Below are positions 6,567 through 7,801 of a stretch of 7,801 bases of DNA, piece by piece. The stretch is from an uncultured Myxococcales bacterium (lineage in GTDB: Bacteria > Myxococcota_A > Polyangia > Polyangiales > Polyangiaceae), in NCBI GenBank assembly GCA_937998045.1, contig CALKVG010000445.1, positions 1 through 7,801 of the forward strand, read 5' to 3'. Under the pieces are notes generated by a model that saw only the letters and a list, made by a program, of their open reading frames with translations, was not told the DNA's origin and made no database searches. The translations under genes and the position numbers were made by a program. The number at the start of each line of letters is the position of its first letter. Position 1 is the stretch's first letter.

Positions 6567-6848
6567 CTTTTCCGCCGTCGGTGGAGTCCACGCCGTCTGC
6601 GCGACATCGCCTTCTTCGTAGCCGAAGTAGATCGCGCACTGCTTCAGCATGAATTTTTGCCCCTCCGGCGACGCCAGATCGACCCGATACGTGTTGATGA
6701 ACTTCACCGAGTCCTTCAACCACTGCTGCCAGGCTTCTTTAGAAACCTCGTCGTAAATCCGCTGACCGAGCTCGTTTCTGTAGGGGGCGCGGTCGAGACC
6801 CGGCAGGTCCTTTTTGAGCAAGCGGCAGTGAACGATGCGCTCCGGCAT
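6564..6848 (-). CDS. yggX: YggX family Fe(II)-trafficking protein
   Basis: A 94-residue cytosolic protein; the family is usually about 90. Known from enteric bacteria: YggX takes part in Fe(II) handling and protects or helps repair Fe-S clusters under oxidative stress. Seen: the N-terminal Cys8 in IVHCRLL corresponds to the conserved Cys7 (TIFCTFL in E. coli). ELGQRIYDEVSKEAWQQWLKD (residues 26-46) is the hallmark ELGKRIYxExSKEAWxxWxxx block, with IN (51-52) after it. YEEGDVAQTAWTPP (77-90) matches the C-terminal GYTP ending. It has an extra Cys71. The start is supported by GAGAGG (6853-6858 on the minus strand) 4 nt before the ATG. It is the first gene of an operon with the large Fe-S flavoprotein, starting 15 nt downstream, which suggests it serves that enzyme's clusters. 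This functional link is inferred. Confidence 0.95.
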   Translation of the reverse strand: MPERIVHCRLLKKDLPGLDRAPYRNELGQRIYDEVSKEAWQQWLKDSVKFINTYRVDLASPEGQKFMLKQCAIYFGYEEGDVAQTAWTPPTAEK

Positions 6849-6852
6849 GGCG

Positions 6853-6858
6853 CCTCTC
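6853..6858 (-). promoter_or_regulatory. Ribosome binding site of yggX
   Basis: GAGAGG on the minus strand, with a rather short 4-nt gap before the ATG at 6848. It supports the chosen start. Confidence 0.5.
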
Positions 6859-7095
6859 TAGCATCCCTCGGCTGCCGGCGCAGATCGCTTCCACGGCCTA
6901 GCTCGGCGCCACCCGTTCACGGCGACCCTGACTCGCGCGTCCGCACTCTCCCTCTCCTGTCGCACGCCGGCACGATCACCGGCCCGCTCGACGCGGGCGC
7001 AAATTCGCCTTTCCCGCGCTTTCGCGTGTGGGGTCTGCGGCCCGCCGGTCGCTGGTCCCGCCATTGCACACGGCCGCGGCGGTGCGAGCCGTGGC

Positions 7096-7101
7096 GAGGA
7101 G
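7096..7101 (+). promoter_or_regulatory. Ribosome binding site of the secreted-protein gene
   Basis: GAGGAG, 8 nt before the ATG at 7110. It sets the real start, although the same frame is open far upstream. Confidence 0.75.
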
Positions 7102-7109
7102 CGCCTGAC

Positions 7110-7742
7110 ATGACCGTGACGCGCTTGTGGACCTCGGCGGCGTCCTGCGCCGCGCTCGCCCTTCCTTTGATGGCGGACCCGGCGTGCACGCGAATGCACG
7201 AATGCGGGCTCGTCGGGTGCGTGGACGAAGCGGCGATCGATCTCGAGTCCCCCACGGGCGCCTGGGCGCCGGGCGGCTACCAGTTCGCGCTGGTCATCGA
7301 CGGCAACACCGCCAACTGCGCCATCCAGATCCCCGCGTCGCCGCCCCCGGCGACCCGCATCGCGGGCTCTTGCACCTCCGAGATCACCCTCACTTTCCTT
7401 GCCCAGGAGCAATGCGCGGCCTCGCCGTCGGACGGGTCCGCGGACGCCTCGTCGTCCGATCCGAATTCAGCCCAGGGCGAGACGTGTTCGCCCATCCCCG
7501 GCCATTTTCACCAGACGCTGACGCTCGTCGGTACGCCCCACGACGTCGCGCTCTCGCTCAAGCGCGACGACCACTCGATCGTGGATCAGACCGTGACGCT
7601 CAGCTACGCGACCACCCAGCCGAACGGCCCCGGCTGCGACCCGACGTGCCATCAAGCGTCCTCGGTCATCACGATCGCCGACGACACGGGCGACGCCGGC
7701 AACGACGCGACCCCGCCTCGCGACGCCGCCGCCTCCGAGTGA
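7110..7742 (+). CDS. Secreted Cys-rich protein of unknown function
   Basis: A 210-residue protein not recognised as a named family. Seen: an N-terminal signal-like segment with Arg5, then a hydrophobic stretch to about residue 22 (ALALPLMA), with a plausible signal peptidase I site after Ala22. Cys26 is not in a good lipobox (ADPAC), so lipidation is unlikely. The mature part has nine Cys (26, 32, 37, 70, 88, 102, 126, 176, 180), the last two in GPGCDPTC. It has alternating beta-strand-like segments (YQFALVIDG, SEITLTFLA, HQTLTLVG, DVALSLKR, QTVTLSYA, SSVITIAD) that suggest a beta-sandwich with disulfides, a low-complexity Ser/Asp/Ala insert (104-121) and an acidic Ala/Asp tail (190-210). It is divergently oriented from yggX and stands alone in the window. 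The pattern resembles small exported proteins common in large myxobacterial genomes; this likeness is from general familiarity, not a search. The ATG is chosen for its strong ribosome binding site and the signal peptide. Confidence 0.8.
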   Translation: MTVTRLWTSAASCAALALPLMADPACTRMHECGLVGCVDEAAIDLESPTGAWAPGGYQFALVIDGNTANCAIQIPASPPPATRIAGSCTSEITLTFLAQEQCAASPSDGSADASSSDPNSAQGETCSPIPGHFHQTLTLVGTPHDVALSLKRDDHSIVDQTVTLSYATTQPNGPGCDPTCHQASSVITIADDTGDAGNDATPPRDAAASE

Positions 7743-7801
7743 CGCCCCCGCCTCCCGCCGCATCGCCTCCAGCGCTCGGGTTCCTTCGCTTCGCTCCCGC
7801 C
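7743..7801. other. Intergenic tail at the right edge
   Basis: 59 bp after the secreted-protein gene. No terminator with a T-run is visible. It contains the inverted purine-rich repeat relative (7773-7796). Confidence 0.5.
7773..7796 (-). repeat. Purine-rich dispersed-repeat-like element, copy B (inverted)
   Basis: On the minus strand it reads GAGCGAAGCGAAGGA followed by ACCCGAGCG, related to 2563-2585 (13 of 15 in the first block, then a one-base length difference). Confidence 0.4.

Larger units (their letters stand above)
6849..7109. other. Divergent intergenic region, 261 bp
   Basis: This separates yggX (leftward) from the secreted-protein gene (rightward) and should contain both promoters. 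I find no convincing sigma-70 hexamer pair, riboswitch or strong palindrome. A short interrupted GCCGG/CCGGC inverted repeat near 6966-6983 is not persuasive. The only firm elements are the two ribosome binding sites at its ends. Confidence 0.5.

Noticed and set aside
3777..7742. A plus-strand open frame of more than 1300 codons antisense to the oxidoreductase and yggX, continuing in frame into the secreted-protein gene
   Set aside because: Its 5' three quarters are Arg/Ala/Val/Asp-rich antisense translation of genes with clear family motifs. Only the part from 7110 has a ribosome binding site and a signal peptide, so the real gene starts there.

Overview
The window is a very GC-rich (by eye about 70%), gene-dense stretch of bacterial chromosome. 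The base composition, the extensive open reading on non-coding strands, and a secreted Cys-rich protein with Asp/Ser/Ala-rich spacers suggest a large-genome myxobacterium of the Polyangiales type. This is inferred from style; no marker gene is present to prove it.

Left block (1-2503, all on the minus strand): three closely packed genes read from right to left. First is a lipid A/lysophospholipid-type acyltransferase (LpxL/HtrB superfamily), then a divergent DUF72 (YecE-like) protein, then a gamma-glutamyltranspeptidase (GGT)-like protein that runs off the left edge. The GGT-like frame opens with GTG and has a good ribosome binding site inside the end of the DUF72 gene. It is unusually compact: the part of the large subunit just before the nucleophile is missing, the nucleophile position is Ser instead of Thr, and the usual SSM oxyanion motif is not recognisable.

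Middle (2504-2663): a 160-bp spacer with a perfect 7-bp hairpin and one copy of a purine-rich dispersed-looking repeat. A relative of that repeat sits inverted at the right end of the window.

Central block (2664-6848, minus strand): a two-gene operon. yggX (Fe(II)-trafficking/Fe-S protection protein) is followed after 15 nt by a 1294-residue iron-sulfur flavoprotein. The large protein fuses a GltD/NfnB/SudA-type half (two Cys motifs, FAD and NAD(P) sites) to an NfnA/SudB/PyrK-type half (FNR-like FAD and NAD domains and a Cys-rich [2Fe-2S]-like end), behind a roughly 340-residue N-terminal region I do not recognise. A 42-bp, palindrome-containing tandem repeat is inserted in frame in that N-terminal region, giving four 14-residue peptide copies. 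The operon pairs an oxygen-sensitive-looking Fe-S electron-transfer enzyme with a protein that supports Fe-S clusters, which is functionally sensible.

Right block (6849-7801): a 261-bp divergent spacer with no confident promoter, then a plus-strand gene for a secreted Cys-rich protein of unknown function (7110-7742), then a short tail ending in the second dispersed-repeat relative. No tRNA, rRNA, CRISPR array, insertion sequence or phage gene was seen.
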